Source: Lentisphaeria bacterium (lineage in GTDB: Bacteria; Verrucomicrobiota; Lentisphaeria; Victivallales; UBA1829). From it: a stretch of 64,000 bases of DNA. Below the pieces are notes generated by a model. That model had not been told where the DNA came from. It did not search any database and saw nothing but the letters and a program-made list of their open reading frames with translations. Below are positions 34,888 to 42,283 of this stretch, piece after piece. Both the position numbers and the translations under genes were made by a program. The number at the start of each line of letters is the position of its first letter. Position 1 is the first letter of the stretch. The DNA lies in the NCBI GenBank assembly GCA_003526375.1, contig DPDG01000060.1:77524-141523 (forward strand). The letters are read 5' to 3'.

Positions 34888-35789
34888 AGATGTTTTTCCA
34901 TGTTTTTTCTGGTTGTTCTCCGACAGAAGGAGATGAAATCTTCTGCAAATTTCAGGTTTTCATTCGGCATATAAATAAAATTGATGGAACGCCGGATGGG
35001 ACCTTCCATGAAACGGGCTTTTGACAGCGTTCCCGCCGCCAGCTCGTCCTGAATCGCCAATTCCGACATGACGCTGATTCCGAATCCACTCCTGACAAGC
35101 TGTTTGATTGCGTCGAATCCCGATATTTCCAGAATGCAGCGGCGTCTGGGCGGCGGCAGGTTGTGTTCCTGACGGAAACAGTCGAAATGCCACCGTGTCC
35201 CCGACCCCGTTTCACGCAGAATCAGGCGTTTCCCTTTTTCAAGATAATCCGCAAGGCTTAATTCCTTTTCCGCGAATCCGGGAGCGCCGACCGCGACAAG
35301 TTCATCTTCCAGGAGCGGTTCATAGAAGAAGCATTTCTTGTCGAACGGGCCCTCCACCAGAGCCATGTCCAGCCGGTGCTTTTTGAGCATGTCGGCAATT
35401 TCATTGGTATTTGCGATATGAAGGTCAAGATTCACTTCCGGATGTTTCCGCATATACTGCGCAAGCAGCTTCGGCAGGACATACCCGCCCGCCGTCATGG
35501 TGGCGCCGAGCCGATACTGACGGATTTCCGAGGCGGCATTGTGAATCTTGCGTATCAGCTGTTCCGCCTCGTTCAGGAGCTTTTCACTTTCCTGCAGCAG
35601 CGTGCGCCCGGCGGGAGTCAGATGAACCTGCCGTCCGTCACGTTCAAAAAGAGTATGTCCCAGTTCCCGTTCCAGCTGTGCGATCTGCTGGGTCACGTTC
35701 GGCTGGGTCATTCCGAGCGCCGCCGCGGCTTCCGTGAAGTTGTTCAGGACCGCCGCCATGCGGAAAATATTCAGTTTGCGGTCTATCAT
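34884..35789 (-). CDS. LysR family transcriptional regulator
   Basis: The 301-residue protein has the LysR winged helix at the start (FTEAAAALGMTQPNVTQQIAQLERELGHTLFERDGRQVHLTP) and a type 2 periplasmic-binding-like sensor domain (about 90-295). It is divergent from a YeiH-family membrane protein, the same pairing as YeiE-YeiH in enterobacteria, and probably activates that gene. Its stop codon and that of the convergent gene share the palindrome CTAG. Confidence 0.92.
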   Translation of the reverse strand: MIDRKLNIFRMAAVLNNFTEAAAALGMTQPNVTQQIAQLERELGHTLFERDGRQVHLTPAGRTLLQESEKLLNEAEQLIRKIHNAASEIRQYRLGATMTAGGYVLPKLLAQYMRKHPEVNLDLHIANTNEIADMLKKHRLDMALVEGPFDKKCFFYEPLLEDELVAVGAPGFAEKELSLADYLEKGKRLILRETGSGTRWHFDCFRQEHNLPPPRRRCILEISGFDAIKQLVRSGFGISVMSELAIQDELAAGTLSKARFMEGPIRRSINFIYMPNENLKFAEDFISFCRRTTRKNMEKHL

Positions 35790-35808
35790 AATGATGAATA
35801 ATGTAAAC

Positions 35809-35825
35809 GATAAATTTTAATTATC
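35809..35825. promoter_or_regulatory. Candidate LysR box between the divergent genes
   Basis: GATAA-N7-TTATC is a dyad in the 137-bp AT-rich gap between the LysR gene and the YeiH-like gene, of the size and position usual for a LysR autoregulatory site. Confidence 0.4.
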
Positions 35826-35926
35826 AAATCATAATATGCAATAATTTTTATTTTTGATATCCAACAGTATATTATCTCCCATTCTCTAGTGAAAAACATC
35901 AGAACAACAGGAAAGGAACTTGGAGA

Positions 35927-36970
35927 ATGGATGAGAGTGCAGTCAAACAGGAGCCGGTGAACATGCCTGCCGGAACGGGTGCCGATGCAAAAGAATGGAC
36001 GCGCCGCATTGTCTTTCTGACGGTTGCGGCGGCTTTTTTCGTGGTTCCGTGGGCGTGTCCGGTTCTGCGCAACTATGCTCCGGGCGTTGCCGTGATCGCC
36101 GGAGTGATTTTTGCCGTGACTTACGGGAATCCTTTTGCGTCCGTGACCGGTAAACTGACCTCCACTCTGCTCGGCGCTTCGATCGTCGGCATGGGATTCG
36201 GAATGAATCTTGTGGATGTGCTCCGTGCAGGGGCGAACGGGATGATCTATACGGCGATCGGCATTACGCTTGGAATTGCGCTGGGGGTCTGGCTGGGGAA
36301 GCGTCTCGGACTCGCCCGCGATACGATGTATCTGGTGAGTGTCGGAACTTCGATCTGCGGCGGCAGTGCGATTGCGGCGGCGGCTCCGGTTCTGAAAGCC
36401 AAAGCGCATGATGTCGCGATTGCTTCGGCGACGGTCTTTACCCTGAACGCGATTGCGCTTCTGATTTTTCCGCCGATCGGACACGCTCTCGGTATGAGTG
36501 AAGTTCAGTTCGGCTTCTGGTCCGCCCTCGGCATTCATGACACCAGCTCGGTCGTCGGCGCCTCAATGCAGTACGGACCGACGGCGCTTGAGGTCGGAAC
36601 CACTGTGAAACTCGCCCGTGCGCTCTGGATTGTCCCCGTGACGCTTTTTCTGTCCTGCTTTGTCGCGAACGCGACGGAAGGCGAAAAGCGGAAAATCAAG
36701 CTCAAAATTCCGTGGTTCATTCCCGGATTCATCGCGGCGGCGGCTCTTGTGACATGGATTCCGGTCACGGCTCCCGCGGGAGGCTTTCTGAAAGAGGTCT
36801 CGAAATATATGATGATTGTGACTCTGTTCCTGATCGGTGCGAACCTGAGTCGTGAAAAGCTGAAAGAACTCGGACTCAAACCTGTGGTGCATGGTGTGGT
36901 TCTCTGGATTGTCCTTGCAACTCTCTGGGGAGCGGCGATCCATCTCGGCTGGGTTCATTGTGTAAAATGA
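35927..36970 (+). CDS. YeiH/UPF0324 family membrane protein (putative anion exporter)
   Basis: The 347-residue protein has about ten membrane helices. It shows family landmarks LGASIVGMGFGMN, SVGTSICGGSAIAAAAPVLKA (in two halves), FGFWSALGIHDTSSVVGAS and TTVKLARALWIVP. The family is annotated as putative sulfate/sulfonate-linked exporters, but substrates are not firmly known. It is divergent from its likely LysR activator. It lacks a signal peptide and starts at ATG 35927 after GGAG. Confidence 0.88.
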   Translation: MDESAVKQEPVNMPAGTGADAKEWTRRIVFLTVAAAFFVVPWACPVLRNYAPGVAVIAGVIFAVTYGNPFASVTGKLTSTLLGASIVGMGFGMNLVDVLRAGANGMIYTAIGITLGIALGVWLGKRLGLARDTMYLVSVGTSICGGSAIAAAAPVLKAKAHDVAIASATVFTLNAIALLIFPPIGHALGMSEVQFGFWSALGIHDTSSVVGASMQYGPTALEVGTTVKLARALWIVPVTLFLSCFVANATEGEKRKIKLKIPWFIPGFIAAAALVTWIPVTAPAGGFLKEVSKYMMIVTLFLIGANLSREKLKELGLKPVVHGVVLWIVLATLWGAAIHLGWVHCVK

Positions 36971-36971
36971 G

Positions 36972-37041
36972 GTTTCAAGTTATAAGTTTCAAGTTATGAG
37001 TTTCAAGTCTCGGCTTCTTACTTGTAACCTGAAACTTATAG
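36972..37041. repeat. Tandem 14-bp units with an inverted copy
   Basis: GTTTCAAGTTATAA, GTTTCAAGTTATGA and GTTTCAAGT follow one another. A diverged inverted copy (ACTTGTAACCTGAAAC plus TTATAG) closes a stem of about 16 bp. It lies between the convergent YeiH-like and permease genes and may also act as a terminator. Confidence 0.6.
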
Positions 37042-37055
37042 CTACTTCGCAAAAA

Positions 37056-37958
37056 TCAGTTCAGCGCAACAAGAAACAGACCTGTCAGGATCAACGCCAG
37101 TCCCGCAATTTTCTGAAATGTCGCACGTTCCTTCAGAATCAGAATTCCCAGCAGCAGGCCGATCGGCAGGCTCAGTTGACGGAACGCCTGTATGTAACTC
37201 ACATTTGTGACATATCCCATTGCGACCAGAACCAGCAGGTAGGCCAGTCCGGCGAAAAATCCCGCAAGATACGGCTGTGATTGAAGAAACAGTTTTCCTG
37301 AAAGGTGTTTTCTCTCCTCCGTTTTCAGAAACGAAACAAGAGAAAGCGAGGAGAAAACGACAAATTCCCGAATGCATGAGTATGCTCCCGCACTGCAGAT
37401 GCGGCTTGCCTCCGGCGCAAAATTGATCATGCCGTGAATTCCGAAACTGTCAATCACCGTATATCCGGTCGTTGCCGCCGCGGCGAGAAGAATCCCGAAC
37501 ATACCTCTGCCTCTGTATGCGGAAAGAGAAAAATGGCGCAGAGAGGGAAGCGGCATCAGAATGCAGCCGGTGAAAATGATTGCCATTCCCGCCGATACAG
37601 TCAGCGTCAAAGGTTTTCCGAATCCGAAAATATTGGTGATCAGTGCCGTGAGCAACACCGGCAGAGCGCGCGCCATCGGATATGCCTGTGAAATATCCGC
37701 ATAACGGTAAGCGTAGGAAAATCCGATGTCGCCGAGCATTCCGCACAGTCCGCCTCCGAGGATGCAGAGCCACAGGGAAAACGGCAGTCTCCACGGAATG
37801 ACTCCGGAAAAAAGAAAAAACGGAAACATCGTCAGGAAAATCGCAAGCGAGAATACAATAAAGAAGATGAACTCAGGATTCTGCCTCTTGCTGATGAAAT
37901 GCCAGAGCGCGTGAAGCAGAACCGAACTCAAAATAAGAAGGAATGCCGTCAGACTCAT
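37056..37958 (-). CDS. EamA/DMT-type membrane permease
   Basis: The 300-residue protein has ten predicted hydrophobic helices in two similar halves (first MSLTAFLLILSSVLLHALWH, last KIAGLALILTGLFLVAL), the size and layout of drug/metabolite transporter-superfamily permeases. The start ATG 37958 overlaps the GDPD stop codon as ATGA, so it is translationally coupled to that gene. It may move a product of glycerophosphodiester breakdown or an unrelated metabolite; the sequence does not say. Confidence 0.8.
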   Translation of the reverse strand: MSLTAFLLILSSVLLHALWHFISKRQNPEFIFFIVFSLAIFLTMFPFFLFSGVIPWRLPFSLWLCILGGGLCGMLGDIGFSYAYRYADISQAYPMARALPVLLTALITNIFGFGKPLTLTVSAGMAIIFTGCILMPLPSLRHFSLSAYRGRGMFGILLAAAATTGYTVIDSFGIHGMINFAPEASRICSAGAYSCIREFVVFSSLSLVSFLKTEERKHLSGKLFLQSQPYLAGFFAGLAYLLVLVAMGYVTNVSYIQAFRQLSLPIGLLLGILILKERATFQKIAGLALILTGLFLVALN

Positions 37959-38683
37959 TTGATACGCCCTGCACAGTTCAGAATACATTCGGGATTATTG
38001 CTGGTTACGCTGTCCACACCGTTTTCCAACTGTTTCAGAAACTCATCCTCATGATCTACGGTCCATGCGTCCACCTGCGTGCCGACAGAGTGAAAACCGC
38101 GCACGATTTCCGGCGTGACACGGTCGCGCCAGAGTCCGACGGAATCGAACATGCGGTAGTCTTCATAATTGAAATCGGGCAGCCCGCAATCGGGATTTCC
38201 GTGAATCAGAATCTCCGGATGTCTTATTTTCATTTCTTTCAGCAGTTCCAGATGAAAGCTGACGAGCGTGAAGCGTCCGCCCATGTTGCGGCGCAGCAGT
38301 TCCGCGACAGCCGCCTCGGCAAACTCAATGGAATCGACTTTCAATTCAACCAGATGGAACAGCGCCGGATTTTTTTCATTCGCCAGTTCCAGCACCTCCC
38401 CGAATGCGGGAATCGGAGTCCCGGCAAAACGCTCCGACTTCCAGCCTCCGAAGTCATACTTCCGCAGTTCGCCGAACGTCATGGAGGCAATTTCCCCCCT
38501 CCCGTTCGAGGTCTCGTCAATCGACGCATTATGGCATACGACAATTTTCCGGTCCGCCGTCCAGTGCAGGTCATATTCTATCCGGTGGCACCCGATCCTG
38601 ATTGCCGCCTCGAAAGACGGCAAAGTATTCTGCGGATATTTTTCCGGGAATCCGCGATGCCCGCAAATCTGAATCTTGTTCAT
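37955..38683 (-). CDS. Glycerophosphodiester phosphodiesterase
   Basis: The 242-residue enzyme cuts glycerophosphodiesters to glycerol-3-phosphate and an alcohol. GDPD landmarks are CGHRGFPEKYPQNTLPSFEAA (His/Arg and Glu, split over two blocks), IEYDLHWTADRKIVVCHN with metal-binding E-x-D and the catalytic His, and VDAWTVDHEDE near the end. It has no signal peptide, so it acts in the cytoplasm. ATG 38683 is preceded by AAAGGA. It is the first gene of an operon with a DMT permease and is divergent from a DeoR regulator, with a perfect inverted repeat between them. Confidence 0.92.
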   Translation of the reverse strand: MNKIQICGHRGFPEKYPQNTLPSFEAAIRIGCHRIEYDLHWTADRKIVVCHNASIDETSNGRGEIASMTFGELRKYDFGGWKSERFAGTPIPAFGEVLELANEKNPALFHLVELKVDSIEFAEAAVAELLRRNMGGRFTLVSFHLELLKEMKIRHPEILIHGNPDCGLPDFNYEDYRMFDSVGLWRDRVTPEIVRGFHSVGTQVDAWTVDHEDEFLKQLENGVDSVTSNNPECILNCAGRIK

Positions 38684-38760
38684 TTTTTCCTTTCTGTGAA
38701 TGATTCTTTTCGCGCATACTATGCCTCGATGAGCTCGAAAGACAATCATAATTACAAGTA

Positions 38761-38803
38761 AAACGATCATTATTTCTGAAAAAAACAGTATTTATGATCG
38801 TTT
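38761..38803. promoter_or_regulatory. Inverted repeat, likely DeoR-type operator
   Basis: Perfect 10-bp arms AAACGATCAT (38761-38770) and ATGATCGTTT (38794-38803) lie between the divergent GDPD and DeoR genes. Their position suggests control of both. Confidence 0.7.
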
Positions 38804-38870
38804 CCGGTAATAGTGCGCATTGATTTTGAGCGTTTTCATGCTATTCTGTATCCTCAGGAGACGGATTGCC

Positions 38871-39662
38871 ATGAAAAAAGAACGCATTCAACAGATATTG
38901 AATGATTTGCAGTGCCTGCGGGTTCTTTCTACTGTCCAGGCGGCAGAACGTTACAACGCAAGCAGAGCCACGATCCGGCGCAGCTTCAATGAACTTGCCG
39001 CATCCGGGCTTGCGCTCCGGACTCATGGGGGTATCCGCTTTCTTGAGCAGGAAGTGCCGTCCGTTCCCTATGGACTCCGCGAGGAATGGAATATCAAGGA
39101 AAAAAAGGCAATCGCGCAGGAAGCGGTCAAATATATCCGTGACAGCCATTCCGTCATGATTTACGGCGGTTCGACGACGGGGCATCTCGGTTTTTACCTG
39201 ACGCAGGGGCGCATCATTACAAATCTTCCAGATCTGTGCCGTATTCTGCGGATGCGTTTTCCCACCGGCGACGGACCGCAGGTCATCCTGACCGGTGGCG
39301 AGTTCGACTTCCGGACGGGCAATCTGGAGGGTCCCGCGCTTCGCCGCTCCCTCGAAAATTATGAGTGCGATGTGGGAGTCGCCTCCGCCTACGGAGTGGA
39401 TGAAACCGGACTGATTGACATCTCCGACGAATGTTCGGAGCAGATCGCCCTTATGCTTGGAAAGTCCTCGCTGCGGATCATACTTGCGGATCATTCCAAG
39501 TTCAAACGGAAAGGGTTCTGCCGTTCCCTGCCGTGGAACAGGATTCATATTCTCATCACAACCTTTGATCCGGAAAATCATGCCGTCATCAGGTCGGCAC
39601 AGTCGCAAGGCGTGAAAGTGGTGTTCGTTTCTGTACCGGACAGGAATCACTCCCCTCGCTGA
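38871..39662 (+). CDS. DeoR family transcriptional regulator
   Basis: The 263-residue protein has the N-terminal DeoR helix-turn-helix (STVQAAERYNASRATIRRSF) and wing (LALRTHGGIRF), then a sugar-phosphate-binding domain (MIYGGSTTGHLGFYL, LTGGEFDFRTGNLEGP, LADHSKFKRKGF). ATG 38871 has AGGAG at a long spacing. It is divergent from the GDPD-permease operon and probably responds to glycerol-3-phosphate or a related phosphate, as GlpR does; this is inference. Confidence 0.88.
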   Translation: MKKERIQQILNDLQCLRVLSTVQAAERYNASRATIRRSFNELAASGLALRTHGGIRFLEQEVPSVPYGLREEWNIKEKKAIAQEAVKYIRDSHSVMIYGGSTTGHLGFYLTQGRIITNLPDLCRILRMRFPTGDGPQVILTGGEFDFRTGNLEGPALRRSLENYECDVGVASAYGVDETGLIDISDECSEQIALMLGKSSLRIILADHSKFKRKGFCRSLPWNRIHILITTFDPENHAVIRSAQSQGVKVVFVSVPDRNHSPR

Positions 39663-39677
39663 AGATACTTCCACCCC

Positions 39678-39792
39678 CGGAATAGCGGTTCCCCTTGCGA
39701 TGCAGAGCATCGCGGTATCAGGCAGTTGTCTTGAATGAAAAAACGGTACAGATGCGGCGCACCTGTACCGGGCATTCTGAAATTCCGCTATT
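39678..39792. repeat. Nested palindromes between convergent genes
   Basis: AATAGCGG (39681-39688) and CCGCTATT (39785-39792) bracket a perfect hairpin GCGATGC-AGA-GCATCGC (39697-39713) and the fucP terminator. The hairpin is flanked by a direct GCGGT. The sequence CGGAATAGCGGT and GCGGTATCAG both recur, contiguous, in the pnp leader at 10439-10455. Confidence 0.5.
39738..39771 (-). terminator. Terminator of the FucP-type transporter gene
   Basis: CGGTACAG/CTGTACCG (39744-39751 and 39763-39770) form a hairpin followed on the minus strand by TTTTTT. Confidence 0.8.
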
Positions 39793-39798
39793 TTATCT

Positions 39799-41109
39799 TT
39801 ATGCTCTTTTATAAGAGCGATATCCGTAGATTGCCACCACTATGAGGCAGATCAGCGGAAGGACGAAGGAGAGATTGACTGCCGGCATCCCGAAAAGAGT
39901 TCCCTTGTCGATGATTGCCGCCTGAAGCGGAGGCAGCACCGAACCGCCGAGGATTGCCATGATCAGCCCCGCCGCGCCGAACTTCGCATCGTCTCCGAGC
40001 CCCTCCAGCGCGATACCGTAAATGGTCGGAAACATCAGGGACATGCAGGCGGAAATTCCGACGAGACAGTACATTCCGAGGTTGTTTTCAAAGAAGATCG
40101 TTCCCAGAGTGAGAACGCTTCCCGCAATCGCGAGCAGCATCAGGAGACGCCCCGGATTCAGGTAGCGCAGCAGGAAAGTGCAGATGAAGCGGCTGAAACA
40201 GAAGATGATCATAGCGATGATGTTGTATCTCTGCGAAAGGACTTCCGCCGTCTTTTCGTCCATGCCCTGCGACATGAACAGATGGGTTCCATACTGGATG
40301 ATGAAGGTCCAGCACATGATCTGGACGCCGATATAGAAAAACTGCGCGATCACTCCCTCGCGGTAACGCGGAATGGAGAAAATGCGCCTGAGCGTCGGAA
40401 AGAAGTTGATGTCGTGCGTCTGATCGTGGTTTGCCGGCATCTTTGTGAACTTGATCAGGAAGAACAGGGCGATGATGACGAGCCCGATGATCAGATACGG
40501 CTGGATCAGAACCGAGAGGTCCGAATCCCTGACCGCCGCGAATTCGGCATCTGTGAGCTCTGCGCGCCGGGCGGTGTCGAGAGGATTCATCTTCGCCTGA
40601 ATGAAATGCATCGCCACATACATGCCGATCAGTGAACCCATCGGATTGAAGGATTGCGCGAGATTCAGCCGCCGGGTCGCGGTCTCCTCGGTTCCCATGG
40701 AAAGAATGTAGGGATTGGAGCTTGTCTCAAGGAAAGAGAGTCCGCAGGTCAGGATGAAATACGCAATGAGGAACGGATAGTAGCTGCCCGTCATTTTTGC
40801 CGGGAAGAAGAGCAGCGCCCCGACGGCATAGAGCGCCAGTCCGAGCAGGATTCCGGCTTTGTAGGAATATTTGCGGATGAACATCGCCGCCGGAAACGCC
40901 ATCGCAAAGTAGCCGCCGTAGAATGCGACCTGAACCAGAGCGCCGTCCGTCACGCTCATCCGGAAGATTTTGGAAAACGCCTTGACCATCGGGTTGGTGA
41001 TATCGTTGGCGAATCCCCAGAATGCGAAGCACGAGGTGATCAGAATGAATGGAATGACATAGCTGATTCCGTCTTTGTGCAAAAGTGATTGTCCGTTGTT
41101 TTTCATCAT
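39799..41109 (-). CDS. FucP-type sugar/H+ symporter (MFS)
   Basis: The 436-residue protein has twelve hydrophobic helices and is like L-fucose permease: FILITSCFAFWGFANDITNPM in helix 1, then FYGGYFAMAFPAAMFIRKYSYKAGI, and LETSSNPYILSMGTEETATRRLNLAQSFNPMG in two blocks in the helix 4-5 region. The related group also carries glucose, galactose and N-acetylglucosamine, so the sugar is uncertain. AGGAAAGGG precedes the first of two start Mets. It follows an AraC regulator on the same strand, in a locus with secreted glycan proteins, so it probably takes up a sugar they release. Confidence 0.88.
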   Translation of the reverse strand: MMKNNGQSLLHKDGISYVIPFILITSCFAFWGFANDITNPMVKAFSKIFRMSVTDGALVQVAFYGGYFAMAFPAAMFIRKYSYKAGILLGLALYAVGALLFFPAKMTGSYYPFLIAYFILTCGLSFLETSSNPYILSMGTEETATRRLNLAQSFNPMGSLIGMYVAMHFIQAKMNPLDTARRAELTDAEFAAVRDSDLSVLIQPYLIIGLVIIALFFLIKFTKMPANHDQTHDINFFPTLRRIFSIPRYREGVIAQFFYIGVQIMCWTFIIQYGTHLFMSQGMDEKTAEVLSQRYNIIAMIIFCFSRFICTFLLRYLNPGRLLMLLAIAGSVLTLGTIFFENNLGMYCLVGISACMSLMFPTIYGIALEGLGDDAKFGAAGLIMAILGGSVLPPLQAAIIDKGTLFGMPAVNLSFVLPLICLIVVAIYGYRSYKRA

Positions 41110-41331
41110 GAGTCTACCCTTTCCTCTGAACAGGATCACCGGTTTTCCCCGCAACGGCGGATTCTGCCGTGCATTTCTTTTCGGAAACCGTTGATGCCGT
41201 TTTTCTCTGTTGTTCCATCAGGATCGGGGACAGATTGTTTTGTCCCGGAATCCCCCCTGCATGATACTGTTGTCCAAATTGGAGATTTTTCAATCTCGCA
41301 AAATCGGAAAAACCGTATTTTCTTTTTGATT

Positions 41332-42147
41332 TCAGTGATTTCTGAACCGCCGCGGCGGTTCTCCGGTAAGCTGCTTGAACTTTCTGGAAAAATATTCCGG
41401 TGTGGCGAATCCGCAGATTTCGCCGATCTCCGCGGCAGTCAGATTGCTGTTTTCCAGCAGCTCCAGGGCATTTTGCAGGCGCACGTGATTCAGATACTGC
41501 GCGGGAACGATCCCCAGCTCTTTTTTGACGAGGCGCGTCAGAGTCGTCCGGTGGCATTGAAGCCGTTCCGCAATGTTCATGAGATTCAACTCTCTGTTGC
41601 CGGCCTCTTCGGCGACGATCTGTTTGAACCGGGTGACGAGATGTGTTTCCTTCGATTTCTCTTTTTGCATATCCGCCGGAGAGCCGGCAAGCGAAAGAAT
41701 CCGGTAGACGAGAGCTCCTCCGAGATAACGTGCGGCATCGGTCAGCCCCTCCAGGCTTTCATACGCCCGGCGGAACATTTCTTCGGGCGGCGGCCCTGCG
41801 TGAAACGGTTCCCTCGGATATTGAAACATGCCGAGGACTCCGGCTGCGTCAATTCCGTCGAACGTCATCCAGAAGTAGTCGAAAGAGCTGCTTATCCCAT
41901 AGATTTTATGCGCTTCAAAAGGATAATAATAAACCGCCTGTTCTGCTTCAAGCGTGTATTTCCGGTTTCCTATGACGAATGCCGCATTTCCGCTTCTGCA
42001 CCAGAAGATTCCGCAGTGCGGACGGTAAATTCCGTCATTGTTTTCCTCCCATCCTGCGGAAGCGTGGTATCTTCCGACTCCTTTCAATGAAAGGGGCATT
42101 GGTGGAATCCTGTCTGCCGGAATTAGGCGGTGACGTGCAAAGTTCAT
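41332..42147 (-). CDS. AraC family transcriptional regulator
   Basis: The 271-residue protein has an N-terminal cupin-like sugar-sensing domain (about 30-110: GIFWCRSGNAAFVIGNRKYTLE and FPFEAH-like YYYPFEAHKIYG, read in parts) and the C-terminal double helix-turn-helix (LNLMNIAERLQCHRTTLTRLVKKE; LTAAEIGEICGFATPEYFSRKFKQLTGEPPRRFR in two blocks). ATG 42147 is preceded by GGAGAGGA. It is divergent from a pseudopilin gene and upstream of the FucP-type gene, so it is the likely sugar-responsive switch for both units. Confidence 0.92.
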   Translation of the reverse strand: MNFARHRLIPADRIPPMPLSLKGVGRYHASAGWEENNDGIYRPHCGIFWCRSGNAAFVIGNRKYTLEAEQAVYYYPFEAHKIYGISSSFDYFWMTFDGIDAAGVLGMFQYPREPFHAGPPPEEMFRRAYESLEGLTDAARYLGGALVYRILSLAGSPADMQKEKSKETHLVTRFKQIVAEEAGNRELNLMNIAERLQCHRTTLTRLVKKELGIVPAQYLNHVRLQNALELLENSNLTAAEIGEICGFATPEYFSRKFKQLTGEPPRRFRNH

Positions 42148-42217
42148 ATCCTCTCCATACAATATTTATTTTTCCGTTTATTTGATAGAATACATCATAA
42201 AGACAAGTTTTGCAACC

Positions 42218-42254
42218 TTTGTTCAATTGACAAAAACGTTTTTTTCATTATAAT
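42218..42254 (+). promoter_or_regulatory. Near-perfect promoter with overlapping dyad ahead of the pseudopilin
   Basis: TTGACA (42227-42232) and TATAAT (42249-42254) are spaced by 16 bp. A dyad TTTG-T-TCAATTGA-CAAA (42218-42234) overlaps the -35, a good place for repression or AraC-type control. Confidence 0.75.
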
Positions 42255-42283
42255 AAATAACAGAAAACAGTATAGGAGGTTTT

